Of a stretch of DNA of 64,000 bases, positions 7,603-16,053 are shown one piece after another. This DNA comes from JAUYQR01 sp963822435. GTDB taxonomy: Bacteria > Pseudomonadota > Alphaproteobacteria > Rhodobacterales > Rhodobacteraceae. Location: assembly GCA_963822435.1 (NCBI GenBank), contig CAWGHN010000003.1, positions 496,001 through 560,000 on the forward strand. Reading direction: 5' to 3'. Numbering within the stretch: the stretch's first letter is position 1; every line of letters begins with the position of its first letter. The position numbers and the translations under genes were made by a program. Below the pieces are notes generated by a model. It saw only the letters and a list, made by a program, of their open reading frames with translations, was not told the DNA's origin and ran no database searches.

Positions 7603-8383
7603 CCGCCACCCATGGCTGAGTATTCGCTTCGGCCCGCGTCCCTGAAGACTTCAGCTGAAGAAGTTGCTGACCAGCTTCCCGTGATCGCATAGGGCGTCCC
7701 GCCTGCCTCGATCCCAAGGCCGAGCGGATCCTCAAAACGTTCGCTAAACTTAAACTCCGTTGAACCACCGACCCGCAGAATGGCACCTCGGCTCTCGACC
7801 GGCCCGTTGAACACGCCACGAACGACACCGTCGCCATGCGAGAACTCGACGCTTCCAAAATCATAGACCGCTTGGAAATCATAGGAGAATACACCGCTCT
7901 CAGTGTGTCTGGCAGCGTCAGCGATCTGATCCGCAAGCCTGCGAAACGCCCCCTGCACGCCGTCGTTCCACGCATATTGTTCCGCGATTTCCCGCAAATG
8001 CCCTATCTCCAGGAGATCGACAGAACGCCCGCCTCCGAAATAGTAATGATTCACGAAGTCGGTATCTGTCCATCGATCAACGCTCGAAGCCAGCCCCGTC
8101 GAAAACTCGTGAAAAGCGAGCTCGGTTTCTCCCGGAATGTAGGGAACAGCCTCGCAGCAGCAATTGTAGTCTTCGCCCGGATGGCCGGACGGCGGCGGGT
8201 CTGACCAGAAAAAATTCGGCCATCGTTGACGCGATGGGACGTGCGAACCCGCTCGTCGCGCTGTCTTCGCCAGACATACTGGCTGGTGACACCGGACTCC
8301 TTGAGCGACAGCGTAATCGGCGTGCCCTTGCGGAGGTAGGCAACGAATGCCGCGCGATAGGCGTCGGAGTGGTACATGTTCAT
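7599..8383 (-). pseudogene. MuF/Rhs-tip-like secreted toxin-type protein, single-base frameshift
   Basis: The gene reads from ATG 8383 (MNMYHSDAYRAAFVAYLRKG) in one frame to about 8215 and then continues in another frame to 7599. The shift sits in a run of six A on the plus strand (8209-8214); one extra base there would give the continuous motif GRIFFWSDPPPSGHPGEDYN. This matches the HxxN-G-xx-F...GHPGE-(D/N)-(Y/F)-N-C-x-C signature of Mu gpF/SPP1 gp7-type phage head proteins, which is also found in polymorphic toxins; here it ends NCCC instead of the usual NCRC. The remaining 180 or so residues match no family I recognise. The membrane protein at 7069-7602 follows in overlap. Inactivation versus sequence error is open. 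Confidence 0.6.
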
Positions 8384-8536
8384 GAGCGGAAACTCGATTG
8401 ACCGGTGTTTCAGTGTCACGCAATTTATGTAAAATCGAGTTAACGGCCCGTTCGCAAACGTCACACATCCTGACCTGCCCCCCGGAAGTTCCCTCGCTGT
8501 GATGTAGGGTCTGCCCAACCTGAAGGTGCAGGCGAC

Positions 8537-8800
8537 ATGAGGAAAAGCCGTTTCACTGAAGCGCAGATAATCGGGATGATCAAAGAGCAGGAGGCAGGGC
8601 TGCCGACGGCAGAGCTGTGCCGGAAGCATGGGCTGAGCCCAGCAACGCTCTACAAGCTGAAGGCCAAGTATGGCGGGATGGACCTGTCGGACACCAAACG
8701 CCTGAAGCAGCTTGAGGACGAGAACGCCAGGCTGAAGCGCCTGGTGGCAGATGTCATGTTCGACAATGTGGTTCTGAAGGACCTGCTGGGAAAGCCCTGA
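8537..8800 (+). CDS. IS3 family transposase OrfA
   Basis: An 87-residue protein with an N-terminal helix-turn-helix (MRKSRFTEAQIIGMIKEQEA; LCRKHGLSPATLYKLKAKYG) and a C-terminal leucine-zipper-like coiled coil (KRLKQLEDENARLKRLVADV), the typical OrfA architecture. It binds the element's ends and is normally made as a frameshift fusion with OrfB. The OrfB here is defective, so the element cannot move by itself. Confidence 0.9.
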   Translation: MRKSRFTEAQIIGMIKEQEAGLPTAELCRKHGLSPATLYKLKAKYGGMDLSDTKRLKQLEDENARLKRLVADVMFDNVVLKDLLGKP

Positions 8801-8814
8801 CGGCACCGGCCGAG

Positions 8815-9599
8815 CGGCGGGACGCGGTGCTGCGGGCAATGAAGGGTCATCCGATCTCTCAGCGCCGGGCCTGCGTCCTGATCGGTGTCGATCCCAAGAC
8901 CGTGCGGCGCGAGCATCCACCCCATAACCCGGCGATCCGTCTGCAAATGAACAAGAGCGCCGAGAAGCGGCGCCGGTTTGGGTATCCGCTGGCCGGTAGG
9001 CGCTTGCCTGCAATCGCCGTAAGGCGGCGCATCGGTGTCATGCTGGAACGTGTGGGAATGGGGATGAACGAGAAGAAGCTCATCGGATTTACCGGGAAGA
9101 AGGGCTGTCGGTGCGCCGCCGTCGTGGCCGCAAACGGGCGCGCGGCAGCCGGACACCGATGCCGGTGCCGCGGCACCCGACCAGAGTGGCGCGGGAACTC
9201 GACGCCCTGGTTCGCATCTATGGCAAACCGGCTTGCATAGTCAGTGACAATGGGACCGAGTTCACCAGCAAGGCGATCCTGAAGTGGGCCAACGACAACA
9301 AGGTCGAGTGGCACTATATCGACCCCGGCAAACCGCAGCGGAACGGCTACATCGAGTCCTTCAACGGCAGCCTGCGCGACGAATGTCTCAACGAAGAGAT
9401 CTTCGACAGCCTGGCCGACGCCCGCAAGACCCTGGCTCTCTGGCGCTACGATTGTAACAACGTCAGGCCGCATTCCTCACTGGGAAACCAGGCCCCAGCA
9501 GAAGCGCGTCGGGCGCTTGAGCACTTTGACGGATCCGCGCCCGACGCGCTTGCCACACCCGAAACCGATGCCTGTCAAACCCACGGGCTCTCGTTATGA
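8815..9599 (+). pseudogene. IS3 family transposase OrfB, degenerate
   Basis: The 5' part (VLRAMKGHPISQRRACVLIG) reads in one frame to about 9085, with an apparent short insertion near 8985-9020. It then shifts frame; the rest (RRRRGRKRARGSRTPMPVPR, then VARELDALVRIYGKPACIVS) reads to 9599. A stretch between PRHP and RVARELD is deleted, removing the first catalytic Asp. The second Asp (SDNGTEF) and the Glu region (ESFNGSLRDECLNEE) remain. The DDE site is incomplete, so this is a dead transposase. Confidence 0.85.
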
Positions 9600-9659
9600 A
9601 CCAGGGACGAACGGGGGGCAGGTCAGCCCTAAACCGGTGTCAATGTTCTCGGAGGATTG

Positions 9660-10496
9660 TCAGAGTTCAGTTGCCGCACGTTCCACAAACCGCTTGACGC
9701 GTTCCGCTTCAACCGGGTTCCACCAGACCCCACCGACCTTCAGGGACGATGCAACGATCACGCCGTTGGTGCGCGACAATATGGCGACGACGTTGTCTTC
9801 GGTCACACCTGATCCCACCAGAACCGGCAGGTGCGTCGCGGCGGCGACTGCATTGATCTCCTCCGGGCTTGCCGAATGGCCCGTGCGCTGGCCGGTCGCG
9901 ATTACGCAATCCGCGTCGAAGAAGGCCAGGTCGCGGGTCAACTCTGCGACTGATCGGTCTGCGACAATTGCGTGGCTGCCATGTTTTACATGCGCGTCGG
10001 CGAAGATGCGGACGTTCTCCGCGCGCAGCAAGGACCGGTAGCGCAGCGCTTCGCCCGCCCGGCCTTCCATAAACCCCTCATTGGCGACGTAGGCGTTGGC
10101 CCATTGGTTGACCCTGACGAAGTCGGCCCCGCCCGCAACTGCGGTGGCAATCGCCGGCAGCGGCGCGTTGGCAAGAACGTTGATGCCAACGGGCACGCCC
10201 GTGGCGCGCCGCACACGGTCTGTTACGACCGAGAGGAAAGCCGGCGTCTCGGGGCCGATATCGTCGGGCTTCGAAAATGGGATGTCGCCGTGGTTCTCGA
10301 CGATCAGCCCGTGCATGCCACCGGCTACCAGTGCCTCTGCGTCGCGGAGGCAGGCGTCATAGAGGCTGTCCATCGTGGCCCCACGATAGCGCGGTGCACC
10401 CGGAAAGGGCGGGCAATGGATCATTCCGATCAGGACTTTCTCACGCCCGAAGATTTCGCCTATCGCGCCTGAGGTGCGGTTGGATATGGTTTGCAT
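9660..10496 (-). CDS. BtpA/SgcQ family TIM-barrel protein
   Basis: A 278-residue protein of the BtpA/SgcQ family (PF03437), a TIM-barrel group with phosphate-binding features whose members include SgcQ of the E. coli sgc sugar cluster and cyanobacterial BtpA. Family blocks are seen at the start (EVLIGMIHCPPFPGAPRY type segment), in HGLIVENHGDIPF, and near the end (LPVLVGSGVTEDNV). The start at ATG 10496 has an AAGGG about seven bases upstream; a longer frame to 10661 would run into the divergent kinase gene. It is divergent from the PfkB kinase with 32 bp between the two starts. I infer a role as aldolase, isomerase or phosphosugar-binding enzyme in the same pathway; the reaction is unknown. 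Confidence 0.82.
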   Translation of the reverse strand: MQTISNRTSGAIGEIFGREKVLIGMIHCPPFPGAPRYRGATMDSLYDACLRDAEALVAGGMHGLIVENHGDIPFSKPDDIGPETPAFLSVVTDRVRRATGVPVGINVLANAPLPAIATAVAGGADFVRVNQWANAYVANEGFMEGRAGEALRYRSLLRAENVRIFADAHVKHGSHAIVADRSVAELTRDLAFFDADCVIATGQRTGHSASPEEINAVAAATHLPVLVGSGVTEDNVVAILSRTNGVIVASSLKVGGVWWNPVEAERVKRFVERAATEL

Positions 10497-10528
10497 CAGA
10501 AAACCCTTAAGTGGAGAACGGCGACGAC

Positions 10529-11410
10529 ATGCGCGCCTTTGTGATTGGCAACGTGGCACTTGATGAGGCCGTGACGGTGGAGGGCCTCCCCGCTTTCGGC
10601 GCGTCAATCCACGGGCAGGCGGGCCTGATTGATCTGGGCGGAAAGGGCGCAAACCAGGCAATCATGCTTGCTCGGGCAGGGTTAGCATGTCGATTTTGTG
10701 CTGCGGTCGGAGACGACAGCCGCGCCGACGATATCCGCGCGCGGTTGGCCGCCGAAACCCTTGAGGTCAACCTTGTCCGCATCGCCGGGGTCCCCAGCGA
10801 TTTCTCGATCATCCTGCGGACCCGGTCGGGCGACAATGCGATCATCACGACCAATGCTGCCGCGTCGAAGCTGACAGCCGAAGGCGCGTGCGCAGCGCTT
10901 GCCGACGCGACGCCCGGCGATCTGCTGGTCACGCAAGGAAACCTTTCAGAGGAGACTACCGTCGCAATACTTCGGCACGCTCGGCAGACGGGGATGCAGA
11001 CTGCGCTCAACCCTTCTCCGCTGCGCGCCTTCTTCGGTGCTCTTTGGTCGCTTGTGGACATCGTCTTTGTGAATGAAAGCGAAGCCGCTTCGCTGGGTGG
11101 AACCAAGGCGCTGCTGGCCGCTGGCGTGCCACAAGTCGTGCTGACGCTGGGCTCGAAGGGCGCAAGGCTCGTCACGGCAGAGCAGGACATCCTGGTCCCC
11201 GCGCGACTTTGCGAAGTTGTGGACACCACTGGGGCGGGCGATTGCTTCATGGCCACCGCACTGGCGTCGGCAGCCCTGCGGGGTGTCGCGCTGGACCCGC
11301 GTGCGTTGCGCCATGCGGCGGCAGCGGCTTCGATCACCGTGTCGCGCCCGGGAACCGGAGCCGCGTTCCCGACCCCGGTCGAACTGGCGGAAATCCTGCT
11401 GCAACCATGA
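10529..11410 (+). CDS. PfkB family carbohydrate kinase (ribokinase-like)
   Basis: A 293-residue cytoplasmic kinase of the ribokinase/PfkB family. It has the N-terminal substrate motif (DLGGKGANQAIMLARAG) and the C-terminal signature with the catalytic Asp (DTTGAGDCFMATALA). It would phosphorylate a sugar or nucleoside delivered by the nearby ABC transporter, using ATP. I start it at ATG 10529, which begins the hydrophobic strand MRAFVIGNVA; a GTG six codons upstream (10511) is possible, but a GGAG overlaps it. The stop lies nine bases from the convergent stop of the GATase-like gene. The sugar is not known. Confidence 0.88.
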   Translation: MRAFVIGNVALDEAVTVEGLPAFGASIHGQAGLIDLGGKGANQAIMLARAGLACRFCAAVGDDSRADDIRARLAAETLEVNLVRIAGVPSDFSIILRTRSGDNAIITTNAAASKLTAEGACAALADATPGDLLVTQGNLSEETTVAILRHARQTGMQTALNPSPLRAFFGALWSLVDIVFVNESEAASLGGTKALLAAGVPQVVLTLGSKGARLVTAEQDILVPARLCEVVDTTGAGDCFMATALASAALRGVALDPRALRHAAAAASITVSRPGTGAAFPTPVELAEILLQP

Positions 11411-11419
11411 TAGCAGCCG

Positions 11420-12187
11420 TCAGCCAGGATCATGAGCGAGCCAGCCCAGCAGGTTCTTCCAAAGGCGGCCATAGCCGTCCCAACTGCAAAACGCCGGCGA
11501 CAGCCAATGCGGTCCGATATCAGATGTCCATGCCGCGGTGCGCCCCTTGCCGAACCCACCGAGGACCAACAAGGGATGGCCGCCCTGGTCTTTTGGAATG
11601 CGTGCCAGAACCTCGGCGTCAGCGCGAACCTCAACCTCATTGACGCCAAGGACGAAGGGCCAGGCACCATCCAGCCCCGCCAGCACGGGATGGTCTGGCT
11701 GCAGCACTTCGGCCACCGCGCCTTCGGGCATCTCGACCCGGTCGTCCCACGGGTGGCACGTGACCGGCAACACATCCTCGACCGGGGTCTTGCGCCAGCG
11801 CGCCTTGCCGTCGATGCCCTGAAAACTGAAGTACCCGCCCACCATCAACAGCCCGCCACCACGTTCCACCCATGCCTTGATCAGCCGCAACCGGTTCGGC
11901 ACGGTTTGCGATCGGAGCCACACGGCAGGCGGCAGCAGAAACGAGTTGGCGCCGATGTCGGACAGGATGATCACGTCATAGGCGTCCAACCCTTCCAACT
12001 CGAAAGGGAATTTCTCCACCGCGTCATGCGCCGTCATGTAGGTCAGTTCGAACTTGGAGCCTTTCAGCGCCTCCACCAGCGGTTCCGCCCCCAGGTGGAA
12101 CGTCACGCTGCCGAACTGATCGAACCCTTTGTAATGGGTGGCCGAAGAGACCCAGCTTTCACCGACCAGAAGCACCTTGGTTGTCAT
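11420..12187 (-). CDS. ThuA-like class I glutamine amidotransferase-fold protein (PF07090 type)
   Basis: A 255-residue protein of the 'putative glutamine amidotransferase' group found in sugar loci. The fold is suggested by the opening strand KVLLVGESWVSSATHYKGFD, the segment YDVIILSDIGANSF and the GGGLLMVGGYFSFQG loop. The loop occupies the place of the nucleophile elbow, but the Cys of true amidotransferases is not there, so amide transfer is unlikely. It lies 14 bases after the phosphotriesterase-like gene, last in the transporter operon. A binding, isomerase or hydrolase role in sugar breakdown is possible; the function is unknown. Confidence 0.75.
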   Translation of the reverse strand: MTTKVLLVGESWVSSATHYKGFDQFGSVTFHLGAEPLVEALKGSKFELTYMTAHDAVEKFPFELEGLDAYDVIILSDIGANSFLLPPAVWLRSQTVPNRLRLIKAWVERGGGLLMVGGYFSFQGIDGKARWRKTPVEDVLPVTCHPWDDRVEMPEGAVAEVLQPDHPVLAGLDGAWPFVLGVNEVEVRADAEVLARIPKDQGGHPLLVLGGFGKGRTAAWTSDIGPHWLSPAFCSWDGYGRLWKNLLGWLAHDPG

Positions 12188-12201
12188 GGAGTCCTCATTC
12201 G

Positions 12202-13270
12202 TCAGATGGACGCGTCAAAGACGCGCCGTGGATTGGTTGTCATTAAGGCGTCACACGACATTGCATCCATCCCGTGGCGCGCAAGCCTCGGCAGAAAGTG
12301 CCGTTGCACGAAGGCATAGCCGTTCCCGCCATAGCGCGTCAGCATCATCTTGATGAACACATCCTGCGACAGCAGCACGCGGTCCAGATGCCCCGCATCG
12401 GCCAGCCGCAGGATCGCCCGGGCCACTTCGTCGTCGCCGGGGCATTGCACTTGCTGGTCGGCGTAGAAGTAATCCATCCCAATCATGTCGAATTCCACGA
12501 AAGCTCCCCGTTCCGCGATGGTGCGCTGGTAATCCCAGTCGTTGTGTGACGGGTTCATGTGGCACAGCACGGTGTGGGCAAGATCGCCTCCCTCTGCTTC
12601 CACGATGTCCAGCACCCGATGGCCAAGGCGGAACCATCCAGGCAAGTGCACCATCAAGGGCAGGCCGGTTCGCACCTGCGCCCGCGCCGCTCCGCGCAGG
12701 GATTTCTCTTCATCGGCGGTGAAGTCGGACGACACGCCGATCTCGCCGATCAGGCCGATCTTCGCGTCGGTTCCGTCGGTGCCCTGCAGAGCCTCGGTTA
12801 CGATCTGGTCGGCGATGTCATCGACTGACAACCGCGCCACCTCGTCCGGCATGGAGGACGCCAGGTAATATCCAGCCCCCATCACGATGTTCAGCCCCGC
12901 TTTCCGCCGCGATCCGCCGCAGCTTGACCGGATCACGCCCGATCCCGCGACAGGTCGGGTCCACCACCGTGCGCCCGCCAGCCTTCGCAAAGGCCCCGAC
13001 CTCCTCGATGCACAGGTCCAGTTCGTCCAGCGCGATGTTGTGCTTGTTCACGAACGGGTCCTGACGCAACTCGGACAGAATCTCGATCCGCACCGGCCCA
13101 CCAGCCAGATGCTGCCGCTCTGGTTCCTTCGGAGGGTTCCACCAGCAAGAGCAATCATTCTGCAGATGCTCATGCATCAATGTCACGCCCAGATCGGCGC
13201 TGGAAATCGGGCCATTCACGGTCATCACCAGACCCGACCCGACATGCCCCTCTGACCGTTCGTCCGTCAT
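12202..13270 (-). CDS. phosphotriesterase-family protein (PHP/lactonase-like), interrupted by a +1 frameshift
   Basis: The first frame (13270 to about 12898) encodes the N-terminal part with the metal motif HxH (LMHEHLQNDC) and VDPTCRGIGRDP. The second frame (about 12895 to 12202) carries the rest: GEIGVSS with Glu where phosphotriesterase has its carbamylated Lys, VHLPGW and CHMNPSHND with His ligands, and LLSQDVF with the final Asp. The frames join at KLRRIAAESG/LNIVMGAGYY if one G is removed from a run of four (plus strand 12895-12898). All ligands survive, so the intact protein would probably be a metal-dependent lactonase or phosphatase. The start overlaps the permease stop (ATGA). The shift may be a sequence error. 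Confidence 0.78.
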
Positions 13271-14268
13271 TTCGGTTTCCTTCCAAGCCGCAAGCCACCG
13301 CTGAAAAGCTTCGTGTTCATCCAGATCGCCAGCAGGATGATCGTCCCCGTTACGATCTGCGTGAAGAACGGCGAGATGTGAACGAGGATCAGCCCGTTAC
13401 CGATGACAGCAATGGTCATGGTTCCCAGCACCGTGCCAAGCATGCTGGCCTTGCCCCCCATCAACGACGTGCCGCCCAGAACTACGGCGGCGATGACCTG
13501 CAATTCGAATCCCACCGCCGCATTCGACGAGCCGGAGCCCAACCGTGCAGCGATCAGAAGGCCTGCCATCGCACAGGCTATGCCCGACACCACATAGACC
13601 GATGCCACCGTCCAGAGCGCGGGCATGCCCACGCGACGGGCGGCCTCCATGTTGGAACCGACGGCGACGACCTGCCTCCCATAGCGCGTGCGCAGCATCA
13701 CGATAAAGCCCAGAATCGCTACTAGGATTGAGATCAGCGCCGGCACCGGGAAGCCTGCGAGGGTCCCACGACCCAGCCAGAAGAAGCCCGGCACGTCCTT
13801 GATCGGGATCGAGTAACCCTCGGTCAGATAAAGCGCATAGCCACGCAGGATCGACAGCCCGGCAAGCGTCACGATGAAGGCCGGGATGCCCTGATAGGCG
13901 ATGAACCAGCCTTGCACCGCTCCGATCACGCCACCCAGCACCAGCATGAGGATAACGACGGTAATCCAGTCCAGCCCCGCCGCCAGTGCTATGGCAGCCA
14001 CGGCGTTCACGAGGGCAACCGTCGAGCCGACCGACAGATCGATCCCCGCCGTAGTGATCACCAGTGTCATCGCCACCGCCACGATCAGAACAGGGGCGGC
14101 TTGGCGGACGATGTTCAGCAGGTTACCTGCGGTCAAAAACGTGGGCGTGAGCACGCTGAAGAGCAGCATGCAGGCCAGAAAGAACACGGCGATCGACAAG
14201 ACCTGCGCATTCTCTGCAACGAAATCCGCCAGCGGCGACCCCTTTGCGCGTTCCGAATATGCGGACAT
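13267..14268 (-). CDS. ribose/fructose-type ABC transporter permease (RbsC/FrcC-like)
   Basis: A 333-residue inner-membrane permease of the BPD_transp_2 family with eight to ten predicted hydrophobic helices, beginning VLSIAVFFLACMLLFSV. The family signature is at about residues 65-80 (TTAGIDLSVGSTVAL). It would form the channel for the neighbouring ATPase and binding protein. Its stop overlaps the start of the phosphotriesterase-like gene by four bases, and its start overlaps the ATPase stop by one base, so it is part of a tightly coupled operon transcribed leftward from about 17.1 kb. Confidence 0.9.
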   Translation of the reverse strand: MSAYSERAKGSPLADFVAENAQVLSIAVFFLACMLLFSVLTPTFLTAGNLLNIVRQAAPVLIVAVAMTLVITTAGIDLSVGSTVALVNAVAAIALAAGLDWITVVILMLVLGGVIGAVQGWFIAYQGIPAFIVTLAGLSILRGYALYLTEGYSIPIKDVPGFFWLGRGTLAGFPVPALISILVAILGFIVMLRTRYGRQVVAVGSNMEAARRVGMPALWTVASVYVVSGIACAMAGLLIAARLGSGSSNAAVGFELQVIAAVVLGGTSLMGGKASMLGTVLGTMTIAVIGNGLILVHISPFFTQIVTGTIILLAIWMNTKLFSGGLRLGRKPK

Positions 14269-15071
14269 CAGTGCGACCCTTTCCCGACGATCAGATCGAC
14301 CAGTTCCTGCAAGTTCGTCTCTCCGATCATCCGTTCGGCAACTTTGGTGCCTTCATACATCACCGCAATCCGGTCGCAGACCCGGAACAGGTCTTGCAGG
14401 CGGTGGGTGATCAACACGACACCCACGCCCTTTGCCTTGACCCGGTTGATCAATGCCAGCACCGCCTCCACCTCGGCCACAGCAAGGGCCGAGGTCGGCT
14501 CGTCCATGATCAGCACCTTGGGCTGGAAACTGGCCGCCCTGGCGATGGCAATGGCCTGACGCTGGCCGCCCGACAGCTTTTCGACCTTGGCCGTCAGGCG
14601 CGGAATGCGGATCTCCAGCGCGTCGAGCATCTGCCGCCCCTCGGTCAGCATTCGCCTTTGATCTAGAAACGGGCCACGCGTCAGTTCACGGCCAAGAAAC
14701 AGATTGCCCACGACATCCACATGGTCACAGAGGCTGAGGTCCTGAAATACCATCTCAATATGACGCGCGCGCGCATCGGATGGGCCCGAAAAACGGACGG
14801 GTTCGCCTTCAACCGTGATTGTCCCGGTGTCCGGTATGTAGGTGCCCGAAATCACCTTCGACACCGTCGATTTGCCTGCGGCGTTGTCGCCGATAAGGCC
14901 AAGACACTCTCCCGGCATCACGTCCAGATCAACGCCACGAAGTGCCTGATGCGACCCGAAGGTGAGCGAAATTCCCCGCAACGAGACCAGAGGCACGACG
15001 CCCTTGCGATGCGAGAGGGGGTGCTCCCCTCTCGCATCGGACGCTTCGGATGGAAGCGCCGTTTCATTCAT
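14268..15071 (-). CDS. sugar ABC transporter ATPase, single-domain (FrcA-like)
   Basis: A 267-residue ATPase with Walker A (GDNAAGKST), signature motif (LSGGQRQAIAIARA), Walker B (VLIMDEPTSAL) and the H-loop (LITHRLQDL). Most ribose-type transporters use a double-domain RbsA of about 500 residues; this single-domain form matches the fructose/mannose/ribose FrcA type known from rhizobia. It would dimerise to power the permease encoded next to it. The start overlaps the stop of the binding-protein gene by four bases. Confidence 0.9.
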   Translation of the reverse strand: MNETALPSEASDARGEHPLSHRKGVVPLVSLRGISLTFGSHQALRGVDLDVMPGECLGLIGDNAAGKSTVSKVISGTYIPDTGTITVEGEPVRFSGPSDARARHIEMVFQDLSLCDHVDVVGNLFLGRELTRGPFLDQRRMLTEGRQMLDALEIRIPRLTAKVEKLSGGQRQAIAIARAASFQPKVLIMDEPTSALAVAEVEAVLALINRVKAKGVGVVLITHRLQDLFRVCDRIAVMYEGTKVAERMIGETNLQELVDLIVGKGSH

Positions 15072-16024
15072 TCGAACATGGACCGGAAATCGTCTACGTT
15101 CGCCTTGGTGACGATCGTGACGGGGACCGAGATCTTGCGCTCGACCGTGCCGCCTTCGGTGATGGTTTTCAGCGCATCAACCGCAGCGGCACCCATGCCA
15201 GCGGGGTCTTGCTGAATGACGGCTTCGACATAGCCCGCATCGATGCCCGCGACGGCTGAGGCCGTCAGGTCCCAGCCGAACACCTTGACGTCAGCCTGCC
15301 GCCCCTGGCTTTCCACGGCCGCGACCGCTCCCAGAAGTGCCGGTTCGCCGGTGGCGTAGATCGCCGTCATATCGGGGTTTGCCGTCATCAGATTTTCGGC
15401 GGCGGCCAGCGCGGTATCCTGCACGTTCTGGCCGTCGACGGTGCCAGCGATGGTGATGCCCTCGACGCCCGTCAGGACGCCAGTGAACCCATCCATGCGC
15501 AGGTTCTGGATGAAGGAGTTGAGCGCCCCCACGATACCAAGCTTGGCACCGCCAGCCCCCTTGGCATACTCCACGAAATAGGCGCCGAGGTCCGCACCAG
15601 CCTTGCCGTTGTCAACACCGATCACGGCCGATTGCTTGCCGTCCTCTGGCAGGATCGCATCGATGGCCACGACCGGAATACCCGCTGCCGCCGCCTGATC
15701 AACCGCGGGCATGATGCCGTTCACGTCGATAGCGACAATGGCAATGCCATCCACACCTTCCTGGATATAGGTCTCGATCGCGCTGTTCTGGGCTGCCGGA
15801 TCATTGTTGGCGTTGAAGATCACCAGCTCGACCCCGGCCGCATCCGCCGCCTTCTGTGCGCCTTCGTTCATCTGGTTGAAGAAAAGCGCCTGCTGGTTGA
15901 TCTGGACAAGGGCGAACTTCTTCTTGTCCTGGGCGAGGCCCGGCAAAGCCGACAGGATTACGGCCGAACCAAGCAGCACCCCAAGTCCTCGACGCGAAAG
16001 CGCCGTCATTCTGGTAGCGTTCAT
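15068..16024 (-). CDS. sugar ABC transporter periplasmic substrate-binding protein (RbsB-like)
   Basis: A 318-residue peripla_BP_4-type binding protein. The start at 16024 has GGGGA seven bases before it and begins with a signal peptide with a paired Arg (SRRGLGVLLGSAVILSALPG), cleaved near LAQ, so export via Sec or Tat to the periplasm. Mature features include the opening strand KKFALVQINQQALFFNQM and the loop GVDGIAIVAIDVNG. It captures the substrate for the FrcA/RbsC-type transporter. It follows the LacI gene by 29 bases. The bound sugar cannot be predicted from the sequence alone. Confidence 0.9.
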   Translation of the reverse strand: MNATRMTALSRRGLGVLLGSAVILSALPGLAQDKKKFALVQINQQALFFNQMNEGAQKAADAAGVELVIFNANNDPAAQNSAIETYIQEGVDGIAIVAIDVNGIMPAVDQAAAAGIPVVAIDAILPEDGKQSAVIGVDNGKAGADLGAYFVEYAKGAGGAKLGIVGALNSFIQNLRMDGFTGVLTGVEGITIAGTVDGQNVQDTALAAAENLMTANPDMTAIYATGEPALLGAVAAVESQGRQADVKVFGWDLTASAVAGIDAGYVEAVIQQDPAGMGAAAVDALKTITEGGTVERKISVPVTIVTKANVDDFRSMFE

Positions 16025-16053
16025 TGTAAGTCCCCTATGTTGGACGTTGCGGT

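Larger units (their letters stand above)
8471..9625 (+). mobile_element. IS3 family (IS407-like group) element, internally deleted, 1155 bp
   Basis: The termini are inverted repeats starting TGACCTGCCCCCC at both ends (8471 rightward, 9625 leftward). Between them lie an intact orfA and a broken orfB. No matching target duplication is visible (TCC on the left, GCC on the right), which suggests that flanking DNA was rearranged after insertion. It separates the island's toxin-like gene from the core carbohydrate locus. Confidence 0.85.

Noticed and set aside
9660..10496. Photosynthesis-related function from the name BtpA
   Set aside because: BtpA was named in cyanobacteria; the context here is a sugar transporter and kinase, and no photosynthesis genes are in the window.
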